DNA of 64,000 bases from Tridacna crocea (lineage: Eukaryota; Mollusca; Bivalvia; Cardiida; Cardiidae): the NCBI GenBank assembly GCA_943736015.1, contig OX031063.1, forward strand, positions 33,634,172 through 33,698,171. The letters are read 5' to 3'. The notes beneath the pieces are model-generated. The model did no database searches, had not been told where the DNA came from, and saw only the letters and a list, made by a program, of their open reading frames with translations. Positions 25,011 to 38,147 of the stretch are shown one piece after another. A program made the position numbers and the translations under genes. How positions within the stretch are numbered: the stretch's first letter is position 1; the number at the start of each line of letters is the position of its first letter.

Positions 25011-25204
25011 TAAAGCTTTGTTAAAATATAAAAAAAAGTCCGGGATTGGTGGCCTATAACGTTCATTAATCCCTCACTCGATTCAGATAAAAGCATCCGT
25101 TTTTGTAAATATTTTATTTTTATGTCATTGTAAATTTGTATAAATTTTACTTATATAGGTGTTATCTAAATCTATATCTTGTAGTCTGGTATGTATTTAT
25201 CTGT

Positions 25205-25437
25205 TTAATTCTTTACCAGCCGTCTTTATTTTAAATTTGTCCAAACTGAAGGCATTTTCAGAAGACAAGTTTAATATCACTCAAACGATTACAGTTTCCT
25301 TTGAAAAGTAAGAAAACATTGTGGGAAAAGGAGAAAATGCTGGTTACCAGCATTTTCTCCTTTTCCTACAATATTTTCAGAAGCTTTCACTTCTTCTGTA
25401 GGGTCGGTAAAACTAGAGATTGTTTGATAAAAGTTAA
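25205..25437 (+). mobile_element. P element, complete
   Basis: TTAATTCTTTACCAGCCGTC to TTTGATAAAAGTTAA; intact hairpin. Confidence 0.75.
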
Positions 25438-25533
25438 ATGTAGTCGTGGGCGAGTAACCGATGAAGTTTGAAATTGTGCATCTGATTTGCATAAAAAATT
25501 TATGACTCTGACTAAACAGATCGTTGCAATTTG

Positions 25534-25742
25534 ATGAACACTTTACCAAACGACGAAACTGAACTTGACTTGTCCAAATTTAAAACGTTTGCAGACGACA
25601 AATCCGCTTAAACAGAGGAAATTGTTTTGAATCAGTTTGAAAAAATTGTGGGAAAAAAAACCCCCAGGATTTTCTCCTTTTCTCACAATGCTTTGAGAAA
25701 TCCTCTTGGACGGGATTGTTAAAACACGAGATACCAGTGGTT
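25534..25742 (+). mobile_element. P element, degenerate hairpin
   Basis: ACACTTTACCAAACGACGAA onward; the hairpin centre is replaced by an A/C run. Confidence 0.6.
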
Positions 25743-26744
25743 CGTTATAAAGCTACTACCAGTTTACTGCAAATCATTGGCTCTTGGGGATGGTAAAGAA
25801 TAAGATTAAACCGTACAGAATGTGTAGTCTGATCGTGCACTAACACCTAATCATATTAAGTGGTATGTTCTGGACAACATGGTCGCAAATTCAAGCCTTG
25901 CATCCTCTTATTTTCATGAGTAGACTAGATCTCGTGTTTACCATGCTATAGGCAAATGTGAAGTTCTTTTGCTGAAAGTGCTGGTTCAAGATTAGGCTGC
26001 ACGTTCTGTGCAGTCTGATCTTGGTTATACAGTGTCAGGTTTTGGTGAATATTTTCGGACTAACACAGAAAACAATATAAATTATCAGTTTTGCATATCT
26101 TTCCGAGTGAAAAACAAAGATGTATGATTTAGTTCTGTAACAGTCTGAGATTCAAGTCAAATATCAAATTGTAGACGTGTCAAAATAAAATGCATTCGTA
26201 GACAGCGTGTTTAATTTCGCACATAGAATGATACAAGGGTTTTTTTATGGAAGAGAACACGGCAGATAAAGGAGCAAATGATGGTTACCAAAATTTTCCT
26301 GCTTTTTTCTGAAACGTTTTCCCTGGGCCCGGCAGCAAGCTGATTGTTCTGAAACTATCTGGTTTTAGTCCTATCACTGTCACCGCCGACAGAAACAGAA
26401 TTTCAGGAAACTGTATATCATTAATAGACCTCATTAAGGATACTGTATCCTAATGGGAATCGTGTAACATCGCCTTTTGTCGCCAAAAGCTTACGGATTC
26501 GGCTAGGATTTGGGTAGTCCGTAATCGATGGGGGGAATCAGCGTCTATTGGCCGAACGATTACGGATTACCCGGGTGTTAGCCTATTCCAATCAGGGTGC
26601 CCTATCCACCATAAACATGCAGTCTAAGCTAGATAAACACAGTTTGCTACATGAAAGAATAGATCTGCTATCTTATTTCTTGAATGCTTTAAAATTTTAT
26701 TTCCAACCCTTGAATTTATTTACTTATCTATTCATTTAGGGGAC

Positions 26745-26945
26745 CCTGTGCGGCTTAGTGGTAAAGGGTAGGACACGTAATTTGCAGATCCAGGGTTTGA
26801 GCCACACAGGAAGCACTGGAATTTTCGTGAGGATGTCCTTGGTAAAGACACTTTGAAAGCCTTACCCTAGTATCGGTGAAACCTATTAAATACATGTAAC
26901 TCTCATAATGTTATAAGCGACGCAAAGCTACATTCAATCAACCAG
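26745..26945 (+). mobile_element. Second tRNA-derived SINE
   Basis: Head with an A-box-like GCGGCTTAGTGGTA and B-box-like GGGTTTGAGCC, then an unrelated body. Its 3' end, GCGACGCAAAGCTACATTC, then AATCAA, resembles the end of the 20495 SINE, suggesting a shared LINE partner. Confidence 0.55.
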
Positions 26946-27128
26946 TCAAATTGTTTACTTATTTTTCTATCTGTCCATTTTTTGCTTTGTTTAGAGCAGT
27001 TTTCAACAATATTTCGTCAATATTGCGGGGACCAGTGTACGCATTCTTGTTTTCCTGGAGTTAACTTCGAAAAATATTCCCCCCCCCCCAAGCAATCAAA
27101 GCGGCTTTCATAAATAACCGTTGTCGAA

Positions 27129-27356
27129 TTAACGCTTTAACACACAATGCCGAGTTTCGACGCTCCTAGAAAAGGAGCCTTTTAAAAGCATTGTGGGAAA
27201 AGGAGAAAATGCTGGTAACCAGCATTTTCTACTTTTCCTGCAATGTCTTCTATCCTGTCAAAGCAAATTTGCACCATTTGAGCCTCTTTGAAATTGTCTC
27301 CTGCAAATGCTTTCAGTCTGGACAAACCTAAAATTTGTCGTCTGGTAATGGATTAA
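27129..27356 (-). mobile_element. P element, complete
   Basis: TTAACGCTTTAACACACAAT to TCTGGTAATGGATTAA. Confidence 0.75.
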
Positions 27357-27424
27357 TATTCAGATGTGATAGACGAAGGGATTCTGTGGCAATACCTATC
27401 GTAAGACCTAAGAAAATAAGAAGG

Positions 27425-27515
27425 TCGTGCTGGAAATTAAAACCAGTGACCCACTCCTTTGTTCAAGCCCTGTAAGTTTCCGACTGCACCACTGTGCTAG
27501 GCGTGAAGGATTTTA
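27425..27515 (-). mobile_element. Possible degenerate SINE head
   Basis: Minus strand has TAGCACAGTGGTGCAGTC (A-box-like) and GGTTTTAATTTCC (B-box-like) about 40 bp apart. Weak. Confidence 0.3.
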
Positions 27516-27619
27516 AGGACAGAAGAAAATGTGCAACAAAAAAGTTAATGGAAGGGCAAACCAATTATTTAAGTCAATTGTAGGTTAGCTAGTGAAATGT
27601 AAACCATTTTTAACACCCT

Positions 27620-27850
27620 TTAATTCCTTACCAGACGGCAAAATTTTAGTCTTGTCTTATACCTAAAAGCATTTGCAGACGCAAAACTAAAAAGTTACAC
27701 AAAACATGAAGTTTGCTCTTTATAAGATAGAAAACATTTTGGGAAAAGGAGAAAATGCTGGTTACCAGCATTTTCTCCTTTTCCCACAATGTTTTCAAAA
27801 TCCTTCTTCCTCAAAGTCGTTAACAGTCGGCATTGTGTGGTAACAAGTGA
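27620..27850 (+). mobile_element. P element, near complete
   Basis: TTAATTCCTTACCAGACGGC to GTGTGGTAACAAGTGAA; outer arms have decayed while the hairpin is intact. Confidence 0.72.
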
Positions 27851-28244
27851 AACGCTTCGTAAACAATTTACTTTTTATGATTGAAAAACATACAAACAAC
27901 AATCAAACCCATCTAACAACAGCATTAGGCGGTAATTGGACAAAAAACATGGTAATGTTAGACAGTGTAGATTCAAGATTCGACTGCACGTTTTCTGCAA
28001 TCTGATCTTGATCTGCGTTGTCCACTTACCCTTTCTTGCATGAATCGTTAAAAGGGTAAAAAAGATGTAAATTGCCATTTTTATGTATCGGTTTAAATTA
28101 AAATAGTCTCAAGTTTCAAGTATGGGAAAAAAACTGTACCTATCATATGACCAATACTGTCAAAGAGGATTTCCCTACTTTTTACGCCGCGATAGACTTA
28201 TCCAAAATGGCCAAGCATAATTATTTCGCAGTTAAACTTTTCAA

Positions 28245-28590
28245 AACCCTTTACCAAACGAACTTGTTTTATAAAGACCCTGAGGAAGACAGCTTTTGAA
28301 AACCTTGGTCCATATTCATCAACCTCACCATTCTTGAGAACTTTCTCAGTCTTATTCTCCAAGATTTATTAGATTTGAAAGTAACACCATTTCTGATTGG
28401 CTAAACCGAATGGTTTAGCCAATCAGAAGTGGTGTTACTTCCAAATCTATCTAGAAAATCTTGGAGAACAAGACAAGGAATATTATTGAGAATGGTTTGT
28501 GAGTACGGACCCCGATGCGAAAAGGAATATACTGGTTGATCAGTTCTCCTTTTCTCATAGTGTTTCCTACCCTCCAAAAGATACTCACAA
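28245..28590 (-). mobile_element. P element split by a Q element
   Basis: CCCTTTACCAAACGA to GAAAACCTT, then Q, then resumes in the hairpin (AAAAGGAATATACTGG) and ends near TTCCTACCCTCC. Confidence 0.68.
28308..28512. mobile_element. Q element inserted in a P element
   Basis: GGTCCATATTCATCAACC to GTGAGTACGGACC; centre CTAAACCGAATGGTTTAG. Confidence 0.78.
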
Positions 28591-29118
28591 ACGAGCCAAT
28601 TCAAGTATGTTTTTATCACTTTTTTATTCATCAAAAGAAAAAAAATGTTGACAGTTGTTTAGATGTGAAGAAAAAGAGTGACGCTGATTATTTTCGAAAC
28701 AATTTGACGGACGGGGGTCAAATTTTGACCAATTGAATACCGAATTAATTTTACTGGACGCCAATCTGTCAAAGTTAAATTTGTCTTCTTCAAGTTACAC
28801 TAACTTTAAACTAGTTTTAACAACCGAAGCAGAACGTCATTGAAAACTTATGTTTTTGATGTGTTGCTGAGGGGGTCGATCTCCTGAGGGGCCGAGTCGT
28901 TTAAATATGGTGTAGAGTGATTTATCATTTCAGCGCAGTAAACAAAATCAGGGATTTTTGTACACTGTATAGATCTAAATTAGACTGCAAAGAAGGCCAA
29001 ACCTGATCTTGTATCCATAATGTTACCTTGTTTAGTCAAGATTAGATGATGAAAACCCTTCTGAGTTTCAATTGGTTATATATTCAGCCATCTGAAGAAT
29101 TTGAGTTTATATACGAGA

Positions 29119-29260
29119 CGTGCTCTGTGAAAAGGGAGGCTCAATGCATCTACAAAAAGTTTCGACTCAGGTCAGCCTGCGCTGTCCGCGCAGGCTGACC
29201 TGAGTCAAAACTGTTCGCTATCAATCAATTTTCTCTATGTCAAAGTATAATGGTCATGAA
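29119..29260 (-). mobile_element. R element, partial
   Basis: CGTGCTCTGTGAAAAGGGAG, then hairpin CTCAGGTCAGCCTGCGCTG and complement. Confidence 0.65.
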
Positions 29261-29340
29261 AATGGATGGAGGTATGATGTGTCATGGATGTGCATGGATT
29301 CTTCCTTATTGCCATTGCGTTACTCATAATCGGCTCATAA

Positions 29341-29590
29341 TCGACTTGCAACGCCGGAAAAGAGGCATTCGGACACAGGCGTAAAGTGTCGTCTCGGATC
29401 AGCATGCGCTGTTCGCGCATGCTAATCCGAGACGGTACTTTACGATTACATTAGTTTTTGTGATACAGTAGACATGCACAAAACAGAAAATTACATAAAA
29501 ACGCAAAGTGATGTTTCGGATTAAACCAAGCAGGCTGGTTCGAGAAACATTTTACGCCGTCGTTCCAATGTGCCTTTTCGCAAGGCCATA
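29341..29590. mobile_element. S element
   Basis: TTGCAACGCCGGAAAAGAGG at the left; hairpin 1 GATCAGCATGCGCTGTTC and complement; hairpin 2 decayed. Confidence 0.65.
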
Positions 29591-29591
29591 T

Positions 29592-29862
29592 ATGAGCTAT
29601 GCTCTGGCAAAAGGGCGCTTAATGCACACCCCTCCGCGTGATCCATGATACCAAGCAAGTCATTGCATCATTATGGAACCATAAAATCCTTTTTTTCTCA
29701 AACAATAGACTAAATCGTGAGGTAGAATGATCCTTTGACATACAGGAAATTTAAGGACAGCAAAAAGTTTCGGCCAATGTTAGCCTGCGCATACTGCGCA
29801 GCCTGACCTTGTCGATACTTTTCGCAAATGCATCAAAGCCCCATTTTCACAGATCATGTTTC
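29592..29862 (+). mobile_element. R element, complete (empty-site reference)
   Basis: ATGAGCTATGCTCTGGC to TTTCACAGATCATGTTTCAT, with GGGCGCTTAATGCAC, the uninterrupted counterpart of the 44424 insertion site. Confidence 0.75.
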
Positions 29863-30427
29863 ATATGTCTGGAACCAAAACGGATTTAGCCCCAAGATGA
29901 TGAACAAATCAAACGGTTTTTCAATGACGAGAATAATTCAGCTTTAGCTATTTTAAGATTATCCATTGGATAAAAAATGTTACAAAGAAGCTTCTGTGCG
30001 GTCTGATCTTGATCCATACTGTCTGCAAAAGCAGCTTATGTCTGTTCCAGCACTCCAAGGGTTAAGTGAATCATAAAATCATTTCAGCAGACACTGTAGA
30101 TTAAGGTAAGACTGCAATGAACATGCATCTGATCTTCGGTTTATACTTTTCTATAAGTTGAGAACCTATCTGGCAAAAAAGGGAGGAAATTGCCCCATAT
30201 AATCCTCCCGTGTTTTTCCTTACCGTAAATTTAAGTTTTAAAGACCTTTCCCACAGTCAGCTTCACACACTTATCTTTCTTTTTTTTCTGTTAGCACCTT
30301 CGTAAAGGACCATGTTTAATGACATTGTGTCAAAGATTTCTTTTTCCTATCAAGCATTAAAATTTTGCCCGATTTCCTACAATGTTTTCACTTAATTTTC
30401 ACGAATCAAGTTTTAACTTCTAAAGTA

Positions 30428-30662
30428 TTAACCCTTTACCAAACGACACATTTTTTACACTGGTCCAAATTAAAAGCACTTACAGCCTATAAAAAAAAAA
30501 AGGTGACTCAAAAATTGAAATTCTTTTCCAAGTAGAGTGGAAAACATTGTGGGAAAAGGAGAAAATGCTGGTTACCAGCATTTTCTCCTTTTCCCACAGT
30601 TTTCCAAAGGCTTCCATCTCTGAGTCGTAAAAAATTCAGGGATTGTTTGATGAAAGGTGAAA
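30428..30662 (+). mobile_element. P element close to the giant exon's donor
   Basis: TTAACCCTTTACCAAACGAC to GTTTGATGAAAGGTGAA; about 80 bp inside the intron. Confidence 0.75.
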
Positions 30663-30745
30663 TGGTTTTAATGAAAATTTCTAGCGAACTGTACAATTTT
30701 ATGCTTTCGACATTTTACGGGTAAGGAAAAAAAGGTACCACTTAC

Positions 30746-33700
30746 CCGCCTTCGACTTCGAAAACTTGTCTACTGTCTCAAAGGTCATATCTTGTCTATA
30801 ATCTCTTTGGAATCGGTCCTGTTTGTACGCATGCTCTGCTCTCTCCCTCTCGAACTTCCGGTATAAGTCCTCGTCACTTTGATACAAGGGATTTTCCTTA
30901 CTTAGCACAAAATTACCGTCAAACATGTTAATATTGTCATCCAGAGTTCCATCGACTTCTTCCAAATTATTCTTAATAAGATAACTACCCCTAATTACTC
31001 TCATGTTATCGTCCGCCGGTTCCATACTTCCTCTCATTTGGTCAAAAGAATATGTCCTCTCCTCATAAGTTTCAAAATCATGCGATGGTTGGTTACCTTT
31101 CACCTCTATTGTCGTGGTGTTTCGTTTATCCAGACCTCCAGCAAGCTGCAGCTTTTGCTCACTACGAAATCTTTGTTCACTCGATTGCTTCTGTTGTTCA
31201 AGCTTTGTTGAATCTCGTACAAAAAACTGTTTGGTTTGTAATGTAGGCGATTTCACGACTTCAAGGCTCTCAGCTGTATATTTATAATCCACTTCGCCAA
31301 AGCTCATATGCGATTCCTGCTCCTCTTCCTTCGCTGCAGATGCCTTTGACGAGATGATTTTGTACTTTTTCTTCTCCGTCATGTCTGTCTTTACGGGTGG
31401 GTGCTTTTCTCCCGTTTGAATATGCGCCACGGTTTTGAAGATAGGCCTTTCATCTATTTCTACCACTTTATTATTTTCTGTCACATCTACCGTCGATGTA
31501 ACACTTTCCTCTTTCTGGGGTTTAACATCGACTTTGACTAGAGAGTATTGGGGGTTTTCTGCAGGTATGCATACCGGTGGCGGCGGTACAAAAATAGGTG
31601 GCTGCATTACTGGATATTGATATGGTACCATCGGAAAGATCTGAGCTTCGGCTTCAACTGTGTACCTCTCCTGTGTGTTTGTATGCCCTGACTGGTTAAC
31701 CCCGTAAGCCGTTTGTGCATTTTCCTTCCGCGTTACATAGTCGACCGTCTCTAACGTAGTCCTAGCATCCATCTTATCGACACCATGAACCTGAGTTGCT
31801 TGTGAGTATGATTGCAGCTGGCCCCCGTCAATGACCCAAGGCTGTTTTTCAGCCAATTCGTAAACCGATTCAAATTTATCTTTTGTTGTAGTTTTTGTTC
31901 TCGGAATTGTGTCTGGTTCCTCAACAACATACGATGTTCTAAACGAATCCTTGCTGTAACCACTTGGTCGACTATCCTGGCGCCTCCCGGGAATATCGTA
32001 TTCATACGTCCTTTCCGACCATTCTTCTTCATTTTCGGTAATTTCTTGCACAGTTCCTTGGTTATACATGGCGGCTAATATTTCTTCCGCAGTTGAATTA
32101 TTAATTCCACTCTCACCAACTTGTTGGATTTTCGAAATTCTCTTGAACTGTGGACTACTTGCACCGTCGCTCATGCTTTCAGACGTGTTTCTTGAAGAGC
32201 TGAAGTAAGCACTTTCTTGTGTTTCGCTCGTTATATCCTCAACATAAAATAATTCCCCATTGGAATCCTCCACCAAGTATATTTTACTATTATCTAGGTC
32301 GTCCACATTTAAAACCGGGTGCGACAGTTCCGGGGAAGCACGACCTGAGGAATCACTTTCAACTTCGTCCAACTTGCGTGTCATTGTTGTAATAACCAAA
32401 TTTCCACCGTTTCTCAATTTTGTCACACTTTGAGTAATTCCAGGTAATATTTCTTCAGCATCATTCGTTTCACTGTTTGCGACCGTGTTCGCTATTTTAG
32501 GAAGTATTTTTGCAAGTTCCTCCTCACTCACCATGTTACCATTTGCATCTTGCAGCAGCACAGTTTTTATGGAATCGGCATGAGTTTGCAAAATATTTCT
32601 GTCAGTATTGTCTGTCGGCATGACAGAACTAGAGTGATATTTCTTCACCATTTTATTTTCTGGCATCTCTGCACTGTGCTGGGCAGATTGTATAATCGTC
32701 ATATTGCTGGAATTATCATTCATTCCTGTATTCGGTGTTATTTTCATGCGACTTTTTGCCTTGTGTAGAGTCACTGACAGCTTATCGCTATTATCGAAAT
32801 CCGAGTATGGCCACACTTTTAGATTTCCTTTCTCATCCTCAAGCACATGTTTGCAGTCGGGCGGCAGCACAACGACTGAAGCTTGTTTACCTTCAGTCAA
32901 AGCCGCCGGCACATACTTCCCAAACTCTTCGTTTTGACTGTCTCTTTTGCGTGATAAATCTTTGCCTACAGACATATACGCTTGATTAACGGTAACTGTC
33001 TGCGTTGACGTTGGATCATTAATACCTAATGAATTAACCTTTTCTTTCACAGAATAGGCTTGTGATAATGGAGTTTTCTCTCTCACTTTCGAACTATTTA
33101 GCATGTCAACACTGACAGTGTTTTCCTTCGTGGGGAATACACCCATTTTTTGTTGAAAGATCCCATTTTTCAAGTCGCCCTTGAAATTTTCCTCTCGAGA
33201 ACGCGTGAAACCACCGTCTTCACGTACAGTATACGAATCCCTGTGCAATATACCACCAAAACTATTCACAGACACCTTATTTTCTTTACTCTCCTTTAAA
33301 CACTCGAGCTCTAAAAAGTTAAGTTGAATTTTATCATTCCTCGCATCAGTGTTTATTGCCTGTGGGCATTCACTGGAACGGATATTTGCATTTGCAAAAT
33401 TATCCTCGCTATGATATAAACTTTTCGCTTCATTTCTCACACAGTGTGTAATCGGCTTTGAGTTGAAAGGTACATCCCTTTTGAAGGTCGGTTTTATAGA
33501 TGAAATAGGCCTATCAACCTTGTATAAAGTGTGTTGAAAGATATTTTCTTCTAAATGATTTTTTCCCGCCGTATTTTTCACCGCATCCGAGGTGTTTTGC
33601 TTATCAACATCAGAATGTCTACAGTCTATCGTCTTCTCTGTCTTACATTCATTTAAGCAGGAAATAATCTTATGCATTTGTTCGTCGTTATTTCTACCAG

Positions 33701-36700
33701 AGCCCAAGCGACTATTATGTGAAACTTCCTTTGAAAAATTTTCTCTTTCTAATGAATAAGACTGTCGACACTTCCTACCTGTCGTCACGGACGAAGATGC
33801 ATTCAAACTGTCTGATAGGGTCGGACGAGTTACGTCCCTTTCTAGTGAGGTATCCATAACGTCATGCGACGGTTGTGGGCTTCTCTGTTTTTGTCGAATA
33901 TAGGGACCATAAAGACGCCTGCTTAAAGATGGTGGATATTGAATCTTTTCAACGTTGGTAAAATTCGCTTTTCGACGGATTTCCGCTCCAGCTCTTTCTC
34001 TCAAAAAAGGTCTGTTGCGCGTCGAACTCTGATTTTCTTCGGAACTGTAAGTTTCAATATCTACAGAGAAGGAAGGAAACGAACTTTTTTGGACCTTTTC
34101 GTCAAAATATTCACTAAATTCAGGCTTATTAAAAATTTCATCTGTATGGGTTATATCGTTGCTTGTAGGAAAGGATCTTGGAAGTTTTTTAAGATCGTTA
34201 GATTTGTCTACCGACTGCCTTACGAGTCCATGTGGATGGATATTTTGTGTGTGGTTTGAATTCATCAATTTACAACCTGGTATAAAATTCTGCATAGGAT
34301 TTTGTTTTTCATTGTTGTCCTGTTCTTCATCATCTACATATAACAAATCTCTTGAAAAGTTTTGCAATGAGTGTTGTTCAATGCATGACTCTCTGTGTTT
34401 ATCATAATCATTAGTGTACGGATTTTGGCTGTTTCTCCTCATCCAACTGACAGGCTCGCGGTCATCAAATATGTTTTCATTATCGAAATTATTCTCGACA
34501 GATTTGAAAATCCATTTCCTAAAAAGATTCATATCTTTAACGTATTCATTGTCATCTTCAACAGTGTGTTGTTGAGTCGTTAATTCCAAATCTGGCATTT
34601 GATCATCAGTTTCTATTTCGGAAGCTTCTTTCAGGTCTCGGTATTCATATTCATTCCTTTCAATTTCTCTTAGCCTCTCTTCATAAACTCTTACTTCCAT
34701 ATTTTCTTGTGATTCATTTGAAATATCACAGACAATGTCGTTTTGAGGACTTATTGTTTCTACATCTACTTTGGTATCGTCTACAGAAGCCTCTTCTAAC
34801 GAACCGGAACAATCCAAGACTGACTCAAGAGGAGACACTTCAAATCCTAAGCTATCTTCTGGTATGTCTATTTTGTCATTTAACTCTATCTGTGCCGGCC
34901 CTCTGCTTATTATGATATTTTCATTTGCCGTCAATAATTGAGGAAGTCTGACTTTTGCATGTTCTGTTTCACGAGGTTTTCGGTGTTTGACTTGAGTTTC
35001 CACAATACCTTGTGAGTCTGGCTGCCCCTTGGTGAATAAATCAGAAAGTTGCTGCACAAAACCTTTCTTAATTTTGTTTCTTGTAGAGTCCTTATGTTTC
35101 AAACTTGATATCTTTATTTGAATTGGAGACTTGCTCTGTGCTTTTTGCTGCCTTTTGCTAAGCGCCTTAGTCACTGGTGGAGGTTTGCGTTTGGCTGTTA
35201 AAGAACCATGAACGACAGGATTCTTCGCTGGTTCCCGAATATGATTGAAATCTGCTCTGCCTGTATGTTGTGAATCAATTTCCAGTGTACACATCTCAGT
35301 CTCCGAGGAATCACTTGAGATGTCATCCATTTTTTGTTCTTCAACCTTTTTATCAGCCGGTTCTGCTACGTTTAACAGATAAGTAAAATTGATATTTTCA
35401 AACAATTCGCTATCACTGTCGTCCTCCTTAATGGAACTCCCTCCGTTTGAAGTCGGCCAAATAGTATCTTGTAAGTTGCTTTCAACCGTTGGCGTAAGCG
35501 ATTGCGACACGATTTCGTCGTCCATTTCAGAGTAATATCTTCCAAGAACTCTTGGAGATCTGCCTCCCTTACATTTACCGGAATCGTTCAATTTTCCTTC
35601 GAAGATACTTAAATCTAAAGGACTTGATATTTGAAAAGTCGGTGTATTTGTTGAGCTACCAACGTCAGATTCACTAGTCACGAGTTTAGCCTCCTCCTGG
35701 AATGATTTACCTTGAGAATCGTGATGATATTTTCTACGAAATGAGACTATGTTACAAGTGTTCTGCTCTTCAACTGCATTTTCGCTTATGTTACTGCAAT
35801 CACTTTTAGCGCTATCATCTGAGGTATACTGTAGTACTAAAACGTCAAGATCAACTTCCCTCGTCCTTGCTTCTTTTTCATTTCGATCGTCATCATCAAG
35901 CACAGTTGCCACCTCACATCCATGATAGTGTTGATCTTCCTTGTCGGAATCAGACTCAGTACTTAATGAGGATGATTCAGTATCATTTATAGGAAACATA
36001 CCCCCGGCTAACAGCAAAGATGTTCTTGGGGATAAAAGCTCACTAACACTGATATGTTCGTCATCATTGTTTTCACAAACCTTGTCTTTTTTCAAAGTGA
36101 GTGCATTGTGTAGTGAATTACGTTTATTGTGGAAAAATTCGGTATCACTATTTGTGTCATCTGATGTGTCATTAGCAACAGACTCGTCTGTTTCACTTAT
36201 TTCATCTTCAGAGTTCTCATTACTTTCTGAGGACGATCTGTTTTCTGATGTCTGATTACTTATAATAGAATCTCTTCCTGTATTATAGTTTTGAATTATA
36301 ACTTCTAGTTGGGTTGATTCTTCTCTTTTGTTACCGGTTTTAGATATAGAATTGTCACACAGTCCAACAAGATTATTTCTTTCGTCTTCTAGGTTCACAA
36401 TTTCACAGTTTTCACTTACTCTGTGAATATAGTGGTCATTCTTTGTCTGGTCTGCTTCATTTTCTTCTTTTTCATCTTTTTTTGTGCAAGTGTCGTCATG
36501 GTCTTTACCAGTAGTTTGCCTGTAAGAATCTGATAGATTATCGAATTCGCCTATCAAAGTGTTTGTCTCGTATTCATCTCTTTTATATTTACTGTGATTG
36601 TCTAGGTCGGCAATATCTATTCCACACAAATGTTCCTTTTTTGTATTTTCATTTCTCATTTCTACTGTTGAAATATCTATTTCATCCGGCAGTGATTCCT

Positions 36701-38147
36701 TATTAACAGAGTTTTCCTCTTCGGAGTCGTCTTTTAAAGTTATATCTGTATCCGTGTCACTGTCCTCTGCACTTGCAGTTTCTGGTTCTTCGACTATTAC
36801 TGAATCGGGTTGCTTCCAACCTAAAACATGAGAACCAAAATGTGAAAGACTTACAGAGGAAGTCGATAGTGGAGGGCTTTTTAGGGAACCGTCATCTATT
36901 TCCCACTCTCCACTGCCGCTGAGAATATCGTCACCACTCTCCCAGCCATAGTCTTCTGGAATAACAAGTGCTCTCCTAGCTTGCACCGTCTGGTAGATCG
37001 GGACCGTGTTATCTAAATTAATGTCCCATTCATCGGGATCAAAACCGAGACGAGAAAGGTCAAAGTCAGTTCTTGATCCTGGTCGCGGGGAAATTCGAAA
37101 CATGCTGAGTGGATCAGGTGAGGCGGAAGACAGACCACTATATCCTGATAATGAAGAGGGGGTTGGCGACGGCGCTTCTATGACTGGCGATAAGATAAAA
37201 CCATAACGATCTCTGCGGTCAGCGAATCGTTCAACATATGTCTCGTCCATGTAATTCAGGTCCAGTGCATTTATAATTGCCTCGAATTCCTCCTCCACTT
37301 CTCTATCAAATTGTTCTTTATCTAAAACACATTCTTCATTTTTCATCTGCTTGTCAGTCGAAATGTCAATGATTGGTTCTCTCTCTATTTTTACATGAAT
37401 TTCTGTTTGGGAGCTGCTCTGAGCATCAGGACGGACTTCTGTCACACTGCTTTCGTTCTTAATGTCTTTCCTCACACATTGTTCCGATACTGTATGAATA
37501 TTATCATTTTGACCTTTTTCGTCGTTGCTAATCTGTTTTGTTTCAGTTTCAAAGGAAGGTTGACTCGACCTTGGGAGAGGTGGAGGCGTTTCCGGTCTAC
37601 ATAGTGAAGGTGGCTTTGTGTTAGGTAGTGGGGGAGGTATGTCCTCGTCTTGAGTAAAATTTACATTTTTCCTGTTTGTTAACGTCACTGTTTCATCGCC
37701 ACTTGCATTTTCAAAACTCAGCGGAGATGACATTGAAGAAATAAGATCGGGTAAGTCATTACACAAACCAGAATGTGGACTGGAATCGGGCTTTTCAACA
37801 TCAGTTTTTGTAATGCTTTTTTCAGTTTGTGTCATTAATGAATTAGCAAACGTCTTCTTATCTGCTTCGAGTTTGTCATCATCAGTTTTGTTAAACTTTC
37901 TCCATTGCAATTCCCTTTCTCCGGGAGACTTACAGCTGTTATCCGAGTTATCGATATCGTATCCATGATCCCACAGAAGATTCTGGCGGGGCGTGGGCAG
38001 TGAACTTATGGACTCAGTACTTCCGAAACATCCTGTAGTGTTGAATGAACTTTCAGATTCCTGGTCAGATTCTGGGGTTGAGAGGTCGTTTTGTTCCACT
38101 GGTGCGTCGTGCTGTGTTGCAGTCGACTCACTGCCATAGGTTGTCAT
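30746..38147 (-). CDS. Giant acidic, low-complexity protein, main coding exon (about 2467 residues)
   Basis: I do not recognise the family. The frame is open without a stop from the ATG at 38147 to beyond the donor. The exon is bounded by an acceptor (TTTCAG, exon base 1 at 38160) and a consensus donor GTAAGT at 30745-30740; ignoring the donor adds only 15 intron-coded residues before a stop at 30699. The donor leaves phase 1. The ATG has a purine at -3, but no stop lies between acceptor and ATG, so coding could begin in an earlier exon. The protein is rich in Ser, Glu, Asp, Asn and Thr and is probably mostly disordered. Visible islands: PPPLP-type proline motifs near residues 172 and 191 (candidate SH3/WW/EVH1 ligands), a basic stretch near 990-1030 ending in KKGFVQQLSDLFTKG, a proline-rich PPIFVPPPPV segment near 2187, and an NPLY motif near 2419 that resembles a PTB-domain ligand. 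No signal peptide or membrane helix is seen. A scaffold or cytoskeletal role is only a guess. Confidence 0.9.

Larger units (their letters stand above)
9675..30745 (-). other. Putative 21-kb intron of the giant gene
   Basis: Runs from the GTAAGT donor at 30745 to the acceptor at 9675. I found no further exon with both splice signals and coding character, although short ones could be missed. Contents are about 20 family P elements, R, S, Q and H hairpin elements, SINEs, and CT/GA/GAA simple repeats, listed separately. The stretches 12680-12950, 13500-14085, 14640-15540, 21750-22685, 26040-26740 and 28520-28960 show nothing I can assign. Confidence 0.55.

Noticed and set aside
24604-25096. Lys/Glu-rich and Leu/Ser-rich ORFs of about 150 codons on both strands
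   Set aside because: They are translations of a GAA/AAC low-complexity tract, open on both strands because of composition.
35941-36831. Ser-rich plus-strand ORFs within the giant exon
   Set aside because: Antisense shadows of the Asp/Glu/Ser-rich coding strand.
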